Shown here one piece after another: positions 7,339-13,527 of a stretch of DNA of 16,459 nt. The notes below the pieces were generated by a model, which was given only the letters and a program-made list of their open reading frames with translations, did not search any database and had not been told where the DNA came from. A program made the position numbers and the translations under genes. This DNA comes from Oxalobacteraceae bacterium (GTDB taxonomy: Bacteria; Pseudomonadota; Gammaproteobacteria; Burkholderiales; Burkholderiaceae_D), in assembly GCA_003537575.1 (NCBI GenBank), contig DPRS01000042.1, forward strand, positions 5,418-21,876, read 5' to 3'. Each line of letters starts with the position of its first letter. Positions within the stretch are counted from its first letter, which is position 1.

Positions 7339-7367
7339 TTGCCAGTGGCGCTACGATCCTTTACACT
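7339..7367 (+). promoter_or_regulatory. candidate sigma-70 promoter for the beta-helix gene
   Basis: TTGCCA (7339-7344, 5 of 6 to the -35 consensus), a 17-base spacer, then TACACT (7362-7367, 4 of 6 to the -10). It lies between the stop of the DUF1488-like gene and the beta-helix gene, so the latter probably has its own promoter. Confidence 0.45.
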
Positions 7368-7445
7368 CTGGGCTCCGCCTGGGGGGAAGCGCTTGCTCGT
7401 TTGTTCTCGCCTGGGCTTTGCCATTCTATGGAGCCCTGGCCGAAC

Positions 7446-8939
7446 ATGCCTGTCACGCCATTCATTACACGGAAGCGCATCCTCTGGGCTGTTGCCATGT
7501 CGCTGCTCGTGCTGGTCTCGGCTTTGGCGCTGCTGCTTGAGCGCATGGAAATCGCCCCGCGTAGCCTGGGTCCTTATGTGGAACGCCGCGCCCAGGGGCA
7601 CAACCCGCTGATCGAAAGGTTCGGCAGTTGGGCCGGGAGCACGCTGCTTGCTCTCGATCGCGGCGAACAACTTCCCTTCGCGCTGCCGCTGCTGGCGCTG
7701 GGCGCGCAAGGTGTGTCTCCGGCATCCATCGCTACCGGGGGTGTCGAGACAGGGCAGGTGGTATTGGTCGATTCGGTTGCAGCAGCGCGGGCGGCGATAC
7801 TGGCGGCGCGTCCTGGCGATGTGGTCACTTTCCTGCCTGGCAGCTATTACTTCGACAGCAGGTCGATTCAAGTCAGCCAGCCTGGCAGTCCCGGCAAGCC
7901 GATCACGGTGCGCGCGCAGCAACCGGGAACGGTGCTCCTGCTGTTTGCCGTGACGGAAGGATTCAAGGTCTCAAAACCCTACTGGGTGTTCGAAAACCTG
8001 ACGATCAAGGGCGTTTGCAAAGAGCACGCCAATTGCGAACATGCTTTTCATGTCGTTTCCGCAGCAAGCCATTTCATCGCGCGGAATAACGTGATCACCG
8101 ATTTCAATGCGCATTTCAAGATCAATGGCGAAGGCGAACATTATCCAGACCATGGCGTCATCGAGGACAATACCCTCAGTAATGCCAGCGTGCGCCAGAC
8201 CAGCAATCCGGTGACGCCGATCGATCTGGTCGGCGCCAGCCACTGGACCATCCGTGGCAATCTGATCAGCGACTTCGTCAAGGCTGACGGCAACCGGGTC
8301 AGTTATGGCGCCTTCGCCAAGGGCGCGGGCAGCGGCAATCGCTTCGAACGCAATATCGTTCTGTGCGAGCACCGCCTGCGCGGTTTGCCAGGGCAGCGCG
8401 TCGGCCTGTCGTTCGGCGGCGGCGGCACCGGCGCCGCCTTTTGCCGCGACCGCCGCTGCATTACCGAACACGATGGTGGCAGCATGGAAAGCAACCTGAT
8501 TGCCTTCTGCTCGGACGACGGCATTTATCTCAATCGGGCTTCAGCTGCCAGGATCACGCATAACACGCTGATCGATACGGCCGGCATCACGGTACGTTTT
8601 GCCGTCAGCAGCGCGGATATTGCGGGTAACCTGGTCGACGGCGTGATCCGCAGCCGCGATGACGGCGTGGCGCGTGCTGCTGATAATGTTACGGGCAGCA
8701 TGGTGCGCAGCTATCTGGGCTTGCATCCGCTACGGGAAATGTACCGGCAGGCTGCAACTCTGGACCTTGCCTGGCGTAGCACGCCGCCCCGTCGTGCCGC
8801 CGGCACAAGCCCGGGCATCGATTTGTGCGGATCAGGCCGGCCCGGACAGCCGGCTTATGGTGCCTTCGAGGATTTTTCTACCTGCATGACAAATCCGGAA
8901 TCTGTGCATATCTTGCCCACTGTCATCAAGAGACAGTAA
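7446..8939 (+). CDS. membrane-anchored right-handed parallel beta-helix protein (chondroitinase B/PL6-like fold)
   Basis: 497 residues. A basic N-terminus (ITRKR) and hydrophobic helix at about 12-31 act as signal anchor. From about residue 108 the sequence reads as a parallel beta-helix: DSVAAARAAILAARPGDVVTFLPGSYYF is the usual entry of chondroitinase-B-like proteins, followed by rungs such as YWVFENLTIKG, HFIARNNVITDF, HGVIEDNTLSN, HWTIRGNLISDF and ARITHNTLIDT. Several segments look like fixed motifs, including GLSFGGGGTG followed by CRDRRC, and a scatter of Cys. It may cut or bind an acidic polysaccharide in the periplasm or outside, but I cannot assign the PL6 catalytic Lys and Arg. Start alternatives are ATG 7428 and TTG 7401; none has a strong ribosome site. 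A hairpin overlaps its stop codon. Confidence 0.8.
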   Translation: MPVTPFITRKRILWAVAMSLLVLVSALALLLERMEIAPRSLGPYVERRAQGHNPLIERFGSWAGSTLLALDRGEQLPFALPLLALGAQGVSPASIATGGVETGQVVLVDSVAAARAAILAARPGDVVTFLPGSYYFDSRSIQVSQPGSPGKPITVRAQQPGTVLLLFAVTEGFKVSKPYWVFENLTIKGVCKEHANCEHAFHVVSAASHFIARNNVITDFNAHFKINGEGEHYPDHGVIEDNTLSNASVRQTSNPVTPIDLVGASHWTIRGNLISDFVKADGNRVSYGAFAKGAGSGNRFERNIVLCEHRLRGLPGQRVGLSFGGGGTGAAFCRDRRCITEHDGGSMESNLIAFCSDDGIYLNRASAARITHNTLIDTAGITVRFAVSSADIAGNLVDGVIRSRDDGVARAADNVTGSMVRSYLGLHPLREMYRQAATLDLAWRSTPPRRAAGTSPGIDLCGSGRPGQPAYGAFEDFSTCMTNPESVHILPTVIKRQ

Positions 8940-8966
8940 CTTGTTCACATGAATAGTGAACAAGTT
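8938..8966. repeat. 11-bp perfect inverted repeat at the stop of the beta-helix gene
   Basis: AACTTGTTCAC (8938-8948) and GTGAACAAGTT (8956-8966) are perfect complements with a 7-base loop. The left arm overlaps the TAA stop. No T-tract follows on either strand, so a protein-binding palindrome or an mRNA-end hairpin is more likely than an intrinsic terminator. Confidence 0.8.
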
Positions 8967-8983
8967 TGTGGATAAGTGGATAG
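8967..8983 (-). promoter_or_regulatory. DnaA-box-like nonamers
   Basis: TGTGGATAA at 8967-8975 is the exact complement of the DnaA box TTATCCACA. AGTGGATAG at 8975-8983 overlaps it by one base and matches 7 of 9. Both abut the 11-bp palindrome. Whether DnaA binds is unknown. Confidence 0.45.
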
Positions 8984-9022
8984 GAAATTTCTTAAGTGAA
9001 TGATTCTTAATGGTAATTTCTT

Positions 9023-9070
9023 GCTGATAAAAAATACGGCAGGCGTGATTAACGTATTTTTTCAATCAGC
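9023..9070. terminator. bidirectional hairpin terminator between convergent genes
   Basis: GCTGAT plus AAAAAATACG (9023-9038) pairs with CGTATTTTTT (9053-9062), a CA bulge, and ATCAGC (9065-9070): 16 base pairs with a 14-base loop. Each strand ends the inner stem in a run of six T, so it could stop transcription from the beta-helix gene (plus) and from the DUF3135-like gene (minus, whose stop codon at 9049-9051 lies in the loop). Confidence 0.7.
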
Positions 9071-9378
9071 AGACGCGTCTGCAATTCACTCAGGGCGTAG
9101 CAGGCCTGGTGCCATGAGGCGCGTAATTCCTGTAACGATTCCGCCATCATCTCGAAGGCCAGGGTAGCAGCCTGTTCCGGGGTGCCGGCTGCTGCGCGGG
9201 TGGCTTCGATGCGCCCCAGCAAGCGCTCCAGGCTGGGACGCCGTTCTGCCGGAGCGGCGGCAAGCGCATCCTGCAGCAGGTGGTGGCGCAGGGCTTCAAA
9301 TGATTCCCTGTCCTTCTCGTATAGCGTGCGCAGCATGTCGAAATGGGGAATTACCGGTGGAGGAAACTCGGGCGGCAT
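9049..9378 (-). CDS. DUF3135-like small protein
   Basis: 109 residues, soluble and mostly helical. The start PPVIPHFDMLRTLYEKDRESFEALRHHLLQDAL follows the DUF3135 pattern P-x-F-D-x-L-x(2)-L-x(3)-D-x-E-x-F-E-x-L-R. The central part (PSLERLLGRIEATRAAAGTPEQAATLAFEMMAESLQELRASW) fits the rest of the domain: two helices, then MM-x-x-S and a Trp. The function of this family is not known to me. The ATG at 9378 has AGAGG seven bases upstream. Two perfect palindromes sit just upstream of the gene (9393-9429), so it may be tightly regulated. It converges on the beta-helix gene. Confidence 0.8.
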   Translation of the reverse strand: MPPEFPPPVIPHFDMLRTLYEKDRESFEALRHHLLQDALAAAPAERRPSLERLLGRIEATRAAAGTPEQAATLAFEMMAESLQELRASWHQACYALSELQTRLLIEKIR

Positions 9379-9392
9379 AACAAGCCTCTGGC

Positions 9393-9429
9393 AGTCATTT
9401 GTGGCAATGACTTTGACAATAAATTGTCA
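9393..9429. promoter_or_regulatory. two adjacent palindromes upstream of the DUF3135-like gene
   Basis: AGTCATT (9393-9399) and AATGACT (9406-9412) form a 7-bp dyad with a 6-base spacer. One base on, TGACAAT (9414-9420) and ATTGTCA (9423-9429) form a second 7-bp dyad with a 2-base spacer. They lie 15-51 bp upstream of the start codon. On the minus strand TTTATT inside the second dyad could serve as a -10 with ATAACA 17 bases upstream (both 4 of 6), so a bound protein would block the promoter. Confidence 0.5.
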
Positions 9430-9564
9430 TCCGAAGTGCTTGTTATGTTTCATCAACTCAATCGCTTGTGGACGCTGCTGCGGCGCAAACAATATCTTTT
9501 TATCTGAATAGACCACCAATGCCAATAGCGTGACAGCGCTGATTTGACGCTCTTTACGCTGACA

Positions 9565-9801
9565 TCAGCACCGGCAACCTAGTATTAACCGCCGTTCCCT
9601 GGCGCGTTCATTATCTTCATATAGGGCTTCCCTGCATTCCGTGCTGCAGAAATTGCGGCGATTGTACAAAGGGCGGCTGCAATACCAGCAATGCGATTTG
9701 ACTTCCGTTTGTTCGGTGTTCGAATCCGTGACCGTTTTATTCTCGTTTGCAAGTATTTGCAGAGCAGCGTGATCGTGCGGATTTGATTCCATGATTTGCA
9801 T
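9565..9801 (-). CDS. small Cys4 zinc-finger-like protein
   Basis: 78 residues. A polar N-terminal half without clear fold leads to a treble-clef-like knuckle: Cys38-x2-Cys41, then Cys52-x3-Cys56 (CWYC ... FCSTEC), followed by a charged helix (REALYEDNERARERR). Two more Cys end the protein (GCRC). The pattern would bind one zinc ion. Such short proteins occur widely in Burkholderiales as hypotheticals; the function is unknown, perhaps RNA, DNA or partner binding. The start at 9801 is well supported: AAGGAGGAG lies four bases upstream of the ATG, while the second ATG at 9792 is too far. An imperfect dyad lies upstream at 9845-9867. Confidence 0.8.
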   Translation of the reverse strand: MQIMESNPHDHAALQILANENKTVTDSNTEQTEVKSHCWYCSRPLYNRRNFCSTECREALYEDNERARERRLILGCRC

Positions 9802-9844
9802 TTTCTCCTCCTTAATTTTTGTCAGTGCACGAGTTGCAACTGAT

Positions 9845-9867
9845 TGATCAAGGCTAATTCTTGACCA
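9845..9867. promoter_or_regulatory. imperfect dyad upstream of the zinc-finger-like gene
   Basis: TGATCAAG (9845-9852) and CTTGACCA (9860-9867) match as inverted arms except for one base, with a 7-base spacer. It lies about 44-66 bp upstream of the start codon, a usual operator or activator position. Confidence 0.35.
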
Positions 9868-10098
9868 TTAGAAGGCTGTGAGAAAAATCAAAAAATGGCT
9901 GTATGTCGGATCAAGCTGCAAGAAAAGATCCGATAGGCGAGAAAATGGCGGCAGAAGAGGGAGAAGAGGGATTGGGTGAAAATTCGCAGGTCAAAAGAAA
10001 AATTTGACAATTTGTTGTATGCATTAAACAAATGAACCTCAACAATGAGATTACTCAATGTCATTTTGTAAATACATGCCTATACTAGCTTTTTTTCG

Positions 10099-10119
10099 AC
10101 CTACAATAAGTTCGTAGGT
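10099..10119 (+). promoter_or_regulatory. leader hairpin ahead of the 45-residue membrane peptide
   Basis: ACCTAC (10099-10104) and GTAGGT (10114-10119) pair perfectly with a 9-base loop, 11 bases before the ribosome site GGAG (10130-10133). If transcription starts at the TATACT box (10081-10086), the hairpin would form at the very 5' end of the message. Confidence 0.4.
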
Positions 10120-10140
10120 TTTACTAATTGGAGTGGGATT

Positions 10141-10278
10141 GTGAAAGCGCAGAACTACGTATTTGAACAACGCTGGCGCCGCTTGGAAGCGGCAAAAAAC
10201 CAGACCCGAAAAGTTGCGTATACATTGGCTATCGTCCTGACCTCTGTGGTCGTGGCCATGACGGCAACAGCAGCCTGA
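10141..10278 (+). CDS. 45-residue single-helix membrane peptide, unknown function
   Basis: GTG start at 10141 with GGAG seven bases upstream. The product has a basic, aromatic N-terminal half (KAQNYVFEQRWRRLEAAKN) and one hydrophobic helix at about 25-44 (VAYTLAIVLTSVVVAMTATA), so N-in orientation is likely. It ends Ala-Ala. The helix could also be read as an uncleaved or cleaved signal, but nothing would remain after cleavage. I do not recognise a family. It stops one base before the stop codon of the converging 76-residue gene. Support comes from the ribosome site, promoter-like box and sensible topology; length alone would be weak evidence. Confidence 0.6.
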   Translation: MKAQNYVFEQRWRRLEAAKNQTRKVAYTLAIVLTSVVVAMTATAA

Positions 10279-10279
10279 T

Positions 10280-10510
10280 TTACTGTTTGTCGGACTCTTT
10301 TGTTACCGAGCGGTTTTTCAATTCTTCCCGAATGGCCTGTGCTTCCCTGCCGGCTTTTTCAAGCTGCTCGATCAATTGCGGAATGTCGTCAGGATGGACC
10401 GTGATGATCGCTACTTCCTGGTTGTAATTTTCCTGCTTCATGCGGACATGTCCCAAACGTCCGGTAGAAACTTCGACGGAATCTCGTAATTCGAAAATGG
10501 TGTTGCTCAT
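10280..10510 (-). CDS. 76-residue hypothetical protein
   Basis: Soluble, charged protein. The first half has beta-like character (TIFELRDSVEVSTGRLGHVRMKQENYNQEVAIITVHPDD). The second half is helical and possibly coiled-coil (IPQLIEQLEKAGREAQAIREELKNR), with a polar tail. The start at 10510 has only a weak ribosome site. I do not recognise the family. It converges on the 45-residue peptide gene and lies 323 bp from thyA on the same strand, with a hairpin region between them, so it probably has its own promoter. Confidence 0.7.
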   Translation of the reverse strand: MSNTIFELRDSVEVSTGRLGHVRMKQENYNQEVAIITVHPDDIPQLIEQLEKAGREAQAIREELKNRSVTKESDKQ

Positions 10511-10626
10511 AATGCTTATCCGGGGCGACTTTAGTCGGATTGCCTATTCTACTGGAAATATCAGGGGTGAATCGTTGTAATCCGGATGTTGCACACTCAA
10601 AAGAAATATGCGTTGAAAAAGATGGA

Positions 10627-10666
10627 GCACGGCTTGTAGTCGCCGTGCCCGATTTTTCATCGGCAC
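10627..10666 (-). terminator. probable intrinsic terminator with an overlapping alternative hairpin
   Basis: GCACGGC (10627-10633) and GCCGTGC (10642-10648) form a 7-bp stem; on the minus strand a T-run (complement of 10615-10620) starts about six bases after it. The segment GTGC (10645-10648) can instead pair within a second hairpin running to GCAC at 10663-10666. The two structures exclude each other. It would end thyA transcription or shape the leader of the downstream 76-residue gene. Confidence 0.5.
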
Positions 10667-10711
10667 AAAAAAATCTTTATAAAACAAACGCTTGAGTAAG
10701 CTCTGTGGCAC

Positions 10712-10752
10712 TTATCCACAGCATTGTCCACGCATGGTGTGAGTAATCCACA
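10712..10752 (+). promoter_or_regulatory. cluster of three DnaA-box-like nonamers
   Basis: TTATCCACA (10712-10720) is an exact DnaA box. TTGTCCACG (10725-10733) matches 7 of 9 and TAATCCACA (10744-10752) 8 of 9. All have the same orientation within 41 bp of non-coding DNA. Confidence 0.45.
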
Positions 10753-10833
10753 ACGTTAAGCGTACTTCACGACAGCGGCGCATCAAGGATTTTGAACAGC
10801 GCCATAGTGCCTGTGTCGCATGTGAGCGACTGC

Positions 10834-11628
10834 TTACACAGCTACCGGCGCCTTGATGGCGGAGTGCGACTGGTAGCCGACAATCTCGAAATCCTCGAAC
10901 CTGTAATCGAAGATGGAATCCGGCTTGCGGCGGATGTGCAGGGCCGGCAGCGGGAAGCTTTGGCGCGAGAGCTGTTCACGCACCTGGTCCATGTGGTTCG
11001 AGTACAGGTGGCAGTCGCCACCGGTCCAGACGAAATCCCCCACTTCCAGGCCGGCCTGCTGCGCCATCATGTGGGTGAGCAAGGCGTAGGAAGCAATGTT
11101 GAAAGGCACGCCCAGAAAAATGTCGGCGCTGCGCTGGTACAGCTGGCAGGACAGTTTGCCGTCGGCGACGTAAAACTGGAAGAAGGCGTGGCAGGGGGGC
11201 AGCTTCATCTGCGGAATGTCGGCGACGTTCCAGGCCGAGACGATCATGCGGCGCGAATCCGGGTTGTTTTTGATCTGGTCCAGCACCTGGGCGATCTGGT
11301 CGATATGCTGGCCGTTGGGCGCCGGCCAGGAGCGCCACTGGTAACCGTAGATCGGCCCGAGGTTGCCGTTCTCGTCGGCCCATTCGTCCCAGATCGAGAC
11401 GCCATTGTCTTTCAGATACTTGATGTTGGTCGAGCCGGCCAGAAACCAGATCAATTCATGGATGATCGACTTCAGGTGCAGCTTCTTGGTGGTCACCAGC
11501 GGGAAGCCTTCCTGCAAGTTGAAGCGCATCTGGTAGCCGAACACCGAGCGGGTGCCGGTGCCGGTGCGGTCGGTTTTTTCGGCGCCATGCTGCAGGACAT
11601 GGCGCATCAGGTCGAGGTATTGGCGCAT
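10834..11628 (-). CDS. thyA: thymidylate synthase
   Basis: Makes dTMP from dUMP using methylenetetrahydrofolate, in the cytoplasm. 264 residues, the same length as E. coli ThyA, with no insertions. The catalytic Cys146 sits in PPCHAFFQF. Other signature parts are the phosphate-binding RTGTGT loop (21-26), Arg126/Arg127 in DSRRMIVSAWN, QRSADIFLGVPFNIASYALL, and the folate-side C-terminus ending APVAV. The ATG at 11628 has only a weak AAGAAA ribosome site. It lies 90 bp downstream of the MsbA-like gene on the same strand, with a GC-rich hairpin between. The often-adjacent folA is absent downstream. Identity is certain. Confidence 0.98.
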   Translation of the reverse strand: MRQYLDLMRHVLQHGAEKTDRTGTGTRSVFGYQMRFNLQEGFPLVTTKKLHLKSIIHELIWFLAGSTNIKYLKDNGVSIWDEWADENGNLGPIYGYQWRSWPAPNGQHIDQIAQVLDQIKNNPDSRRMIVSAWNVADIPQMKLPPCHAFFQFYVADGKLSCQLYQRSADIFLGVPFNIASYALLTHMMAQQAGLEVGDFVWTGGDCHLYSNHMDQVREQLSRQSFPLPALHIRRKPDSIFDYRFEDFEIVGYQSHSAIKAPVAV

Positions 11629-11656
11629 GAATGTTTCTTGGTTGTGGCAATGCCCG

Positions 11657-11681
11657 GGATGGCGGGCTCAGCCCGGCATCC
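11657..11681 (-). other. GC-rich hairpin between the ABC exporter gene and thyA
   Basis: GGATG, one mismatched G, and CGGGC (11657-11667) pair with GCCCG, a mismatched G, and CATCC (11671-11681) around a 3-base loop. No T-tract follows on the minus strand. It may weaken read-through from the exporter operon into thyA or protect the upstream message. Confidence 0.5.
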
Positions 11682-11718
11682 TAACATAAGCCGGCCGGAT
11701 AAATCTCGCGGGAATCCT

Positions 11719-13527
11719 TCAGCCCTGACCGAACTGCAGCGCCGCCAGGCTGGCGTACAGGCCTCCTTGGGCGACCAGTTGCGCATGCGTGCCGGTTTCG
11801 ACGATCTGGCCCTGTTCCATCACCAGGATGCGGTCGGCACGCTGCACGGTGGCCAGACGGTGGGCGATCACCAGGGTGGTGCGGCCCTGCATGGCGGCTT
11901 CCAGCGCGCCCTGCACCAGGCGCTCGGACTCGGCGTCCAGCGCGCTGGTGGCTTCGTCGAGCAACAGCAGCGGCGGGTTTTTCAGCAGCGCGCGGGCGAT
12001 CGCGATGCGCTGGCGCTGGCCGCCGGACAGGCGCACGCCGCGCTCGCCAAGGAAGCTGCGGTAGCCTTGCGGCAGGCGCTCGATGAATTCGTGGGCGGCC
12101 GCCATTTTGGCGGCGTCGATCACTTCCTCGTCGCTGGCGCCGGGGTGGCCGTAGCGGATGTTTTCCAGCGCATCCGCGGAAAAGATCACGGTATCCTGCG
12201 GCACGATGCCGATGGCGCCGCGCAAGTCCTGTAGATCTAGCCGGCGGATATCGATGCCGTCGAGGCAGATGCTGCCTTGCTGCGGGTCGTAGAAGCGCAG
12301 CAGCAACTGGAACAGGGTGGTCTTGCCGGCGCCGGAAGGGCCGACGATGGCCACCGTCTCGCCGGGCACGACTGCCAGCGACAGTTGCGACAGGGCCGGC
12401 GTCTGCGGCCGTGATGGATAGCGGAAATCGACTTCGGCGAGCTCAAGCGCGGCGCCGCCGCTGGCGCGGACCGGTAGGGGATGCGGGTGCGCCGGCGTCT
12501 GGATCGGCGAGCTCAGGGTCAGCAATTCCAGCAGGCGCTCGGTGGCGCCGGCGGCCCGCTGAGCCTCCCCCAGCACTTCCGACAGCGCGCCGATGGCGCC
12601 GGCGACGATGACTGCGTACAGGATGAACTGGCCGAGCTGGCCGGCAGTCATGCTGCCGTCGAGCACGGCCTGGGCGCCCAGCCACAGCACGAACACGATG
12701 GCGCCGAATACCAGCAGGATCGCCAGCGCGGTCAGTTGCGAACGGACGCGGATACGATCGATGGCCGTGGCGAAGGCGCGTTCGACCGTGGCGCCGAAGC
12801 GCTGCGCCTCGCGTTTTTCCTGGGTATAGGCTTGCACCGCCGGCATGGCGTTGAGGATTTCGCCAGCCAGCGCCGAGGCGTCGGCAAGGCGGTCCTGCGA
12901 ATCGCGGGAAAGTTTGCGCACGCGCCGGCCGAACAGGACGATCGGCACGATTACCAGCGCCAGCAGCACCAGGATCAGCGCCGACAGCCTGGCGCTGGTG
13001 AGGAACAGCATGACCATGCCGCCAGCCAGCAGCAAGGCATTGCGCAAGGCCATCGAAATGCTGGTGCCGACCAGGGCCTGGATCAGCGTGGTGTCGGCGG
13101 TCAGGCGCGACAGCACTTCGCCGGTTTGCGCAGTCTCGAAAAATTGCGGGCTCTGGCCGACCACGTGCCGGTACACCGCGTTGCGCAGGTCGGCGGTGAC
13201 GCGCTCGCCCAGCCACGACACCATGTAAAAGCGCGCGGCGGTGGCCAGCGCCAGAATCGAAGCGACGCCGAACAGCGCCAGGAAGTAGCGGTCGATATGG
13301 GAAGCGCTGGTGGCTGCCGCACTGCCCGCGACGTGCGCCGGGACAGCCATGCCGAAGCCGAGGTCGATCATTTGCCGGAAGGCATAGGGGACAGCCAGGG
13401 TGGCGCCTGCCGCCACCACCAGGGCGATGCCTGCCAGGATGAAGCGGCCAAGGTAGGGACGTAAAAACGGCAGTAGGGCGCCCAGTGTTGCAAGGCTGCC
13501 TTTGGGGCGCGGAGTCGAAGCATTCAT
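11719..13527 (-). CDS. MsbA-like ABC exporter (membrane and ATPase domains fused)
   Basis: 602-residue half-transporter in the inner membrane. Six membrane helices lie within about residues 1-330 (for example 29-48, 81-100, 164-186, 188-207, 267-286, 305-325). The ATPase domain follows: Walker A GPSGAGKT (396-403), Q-loop at VPQD, signature LSGGQ (500-504), Walker B with Asp524-Glu525, and the switch His556 in IAHRLAT. It would dimerise and export a lipid-like or hydrophobic substrate. It resembles the MsbA-related proteobacterial family rather than the lipid A flippase itself. Its ATG overlaps the stop of the lipocalin-like gene by four bases (ATGA), so translation is probably coupled. Substrate is unknown. 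Confidence 0.9.
   Translation of the reverse strand: MNASTPRPKGSLATLGALLPFLRPYLGRFILAGIALVVAAGATLAVPYAFRQMIDLGFGMAVPAHVAGSAAATSASHIDRYFLALFGVASILALATAARFYMVSWLGERVTADLRNAVYRHVVGQSPQFFETAQTGEVLSRLTADTTLIQALVGTSISMALRNALLLAGGMVMLFLTSARLSALILVLLALVIVPIVLFGRRVRKLSRDSQDRLADASALAGEILNAMPAVQAYTQEKREAQRFGATVERAFATAIDRIRVRSQLTALAILLVFGAIVFVLWLGAQAVLDGSMTAGQLGQFILYAVIVAGAIGALSEVLGEAQRAAGATERLLELLTLSSPIQTPAHPHPLPVRASGGAALELAEVDFRYPSRPQTPALSQLSLAVVPGETVAIVGPSGAGKTTLFQLLLRFYDPQQGSICLDGIDIRRLDLQDLRGAIGIVPQDTVIFSADALENIRYGHPGASDEEVIDAAKMAAAHEFIERLPQGYRSFLGERGVRLSGGQRQRIAIARALLKNPPLLLLDEATSALDAESERLVQGALEAAMQGRTTLVIAHRLATVQRADRILVMEQGQIVETGTHAQLVAQGGLYASLAALQFGQG

Larger units (their letters stand above)
9802..10140. 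other. 339-bp AT-rich spacer between divergent small genes
   Basis: Contains the promoters of the zinc-finger-like gene (minus) and the 45-residue membrane peptide (plus). The last 180 bases before the peptide gene are about one third G+C by direct count, far below the flanking genes. Inverted repeats occur at 9845-9867, 9906-9933 (TCGGATC and GATCCGA, 14-base loop) and 10099-10119. A -10-like TATACT lies at 10081-10086 with only a weak -35. A purine-rich stretch runs over about 9935-9965. No gene is convincing here. Confidence 0.6.
10511..10833. other. 323-bp spacer between thyA and the 76-residue gene
   Basis: No gene seen. It holds a probable thyA terminator with an overlapping alternative hairpin (10627-10666), a short dyad GCTT/AAGC (10690-10701), an inverted pair CTGTGG/CCACAG (10703-10721), three DnaA-box-like nonamers (10712-10752) and a weak 5-bp dyad next to the thyA stop (10815-10830). 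No folA gene follows thyA here. Confidence 0.6.

Noticed and set aside
8938..8983. Replication origin (oriC)
   Set aside because: No dnaA, dnaN, rpmH or parAB genes nearby and only one exact box in this cluster.
9903..10007. 34-codon frame starting MSDQAARKD in the AT-rich spacer
   Set aside because: No ribosome site, no hydrophobic or motif character, and it overlaps an inverted repeat. Too little support.
10792..12234. 480-codon open frame on the plus strand
   Set aside because: It is antisense to thyA and the MsbA-like gene, both certain, and arises from their GC-rich codon pattern. Its product has no recognisable domain.
12481..13464. 327-codon open frame on the plus strand
   Set aside because: Antisense shadow of the ABC exporter; low-complexity Gln/Arg/His-rich product.
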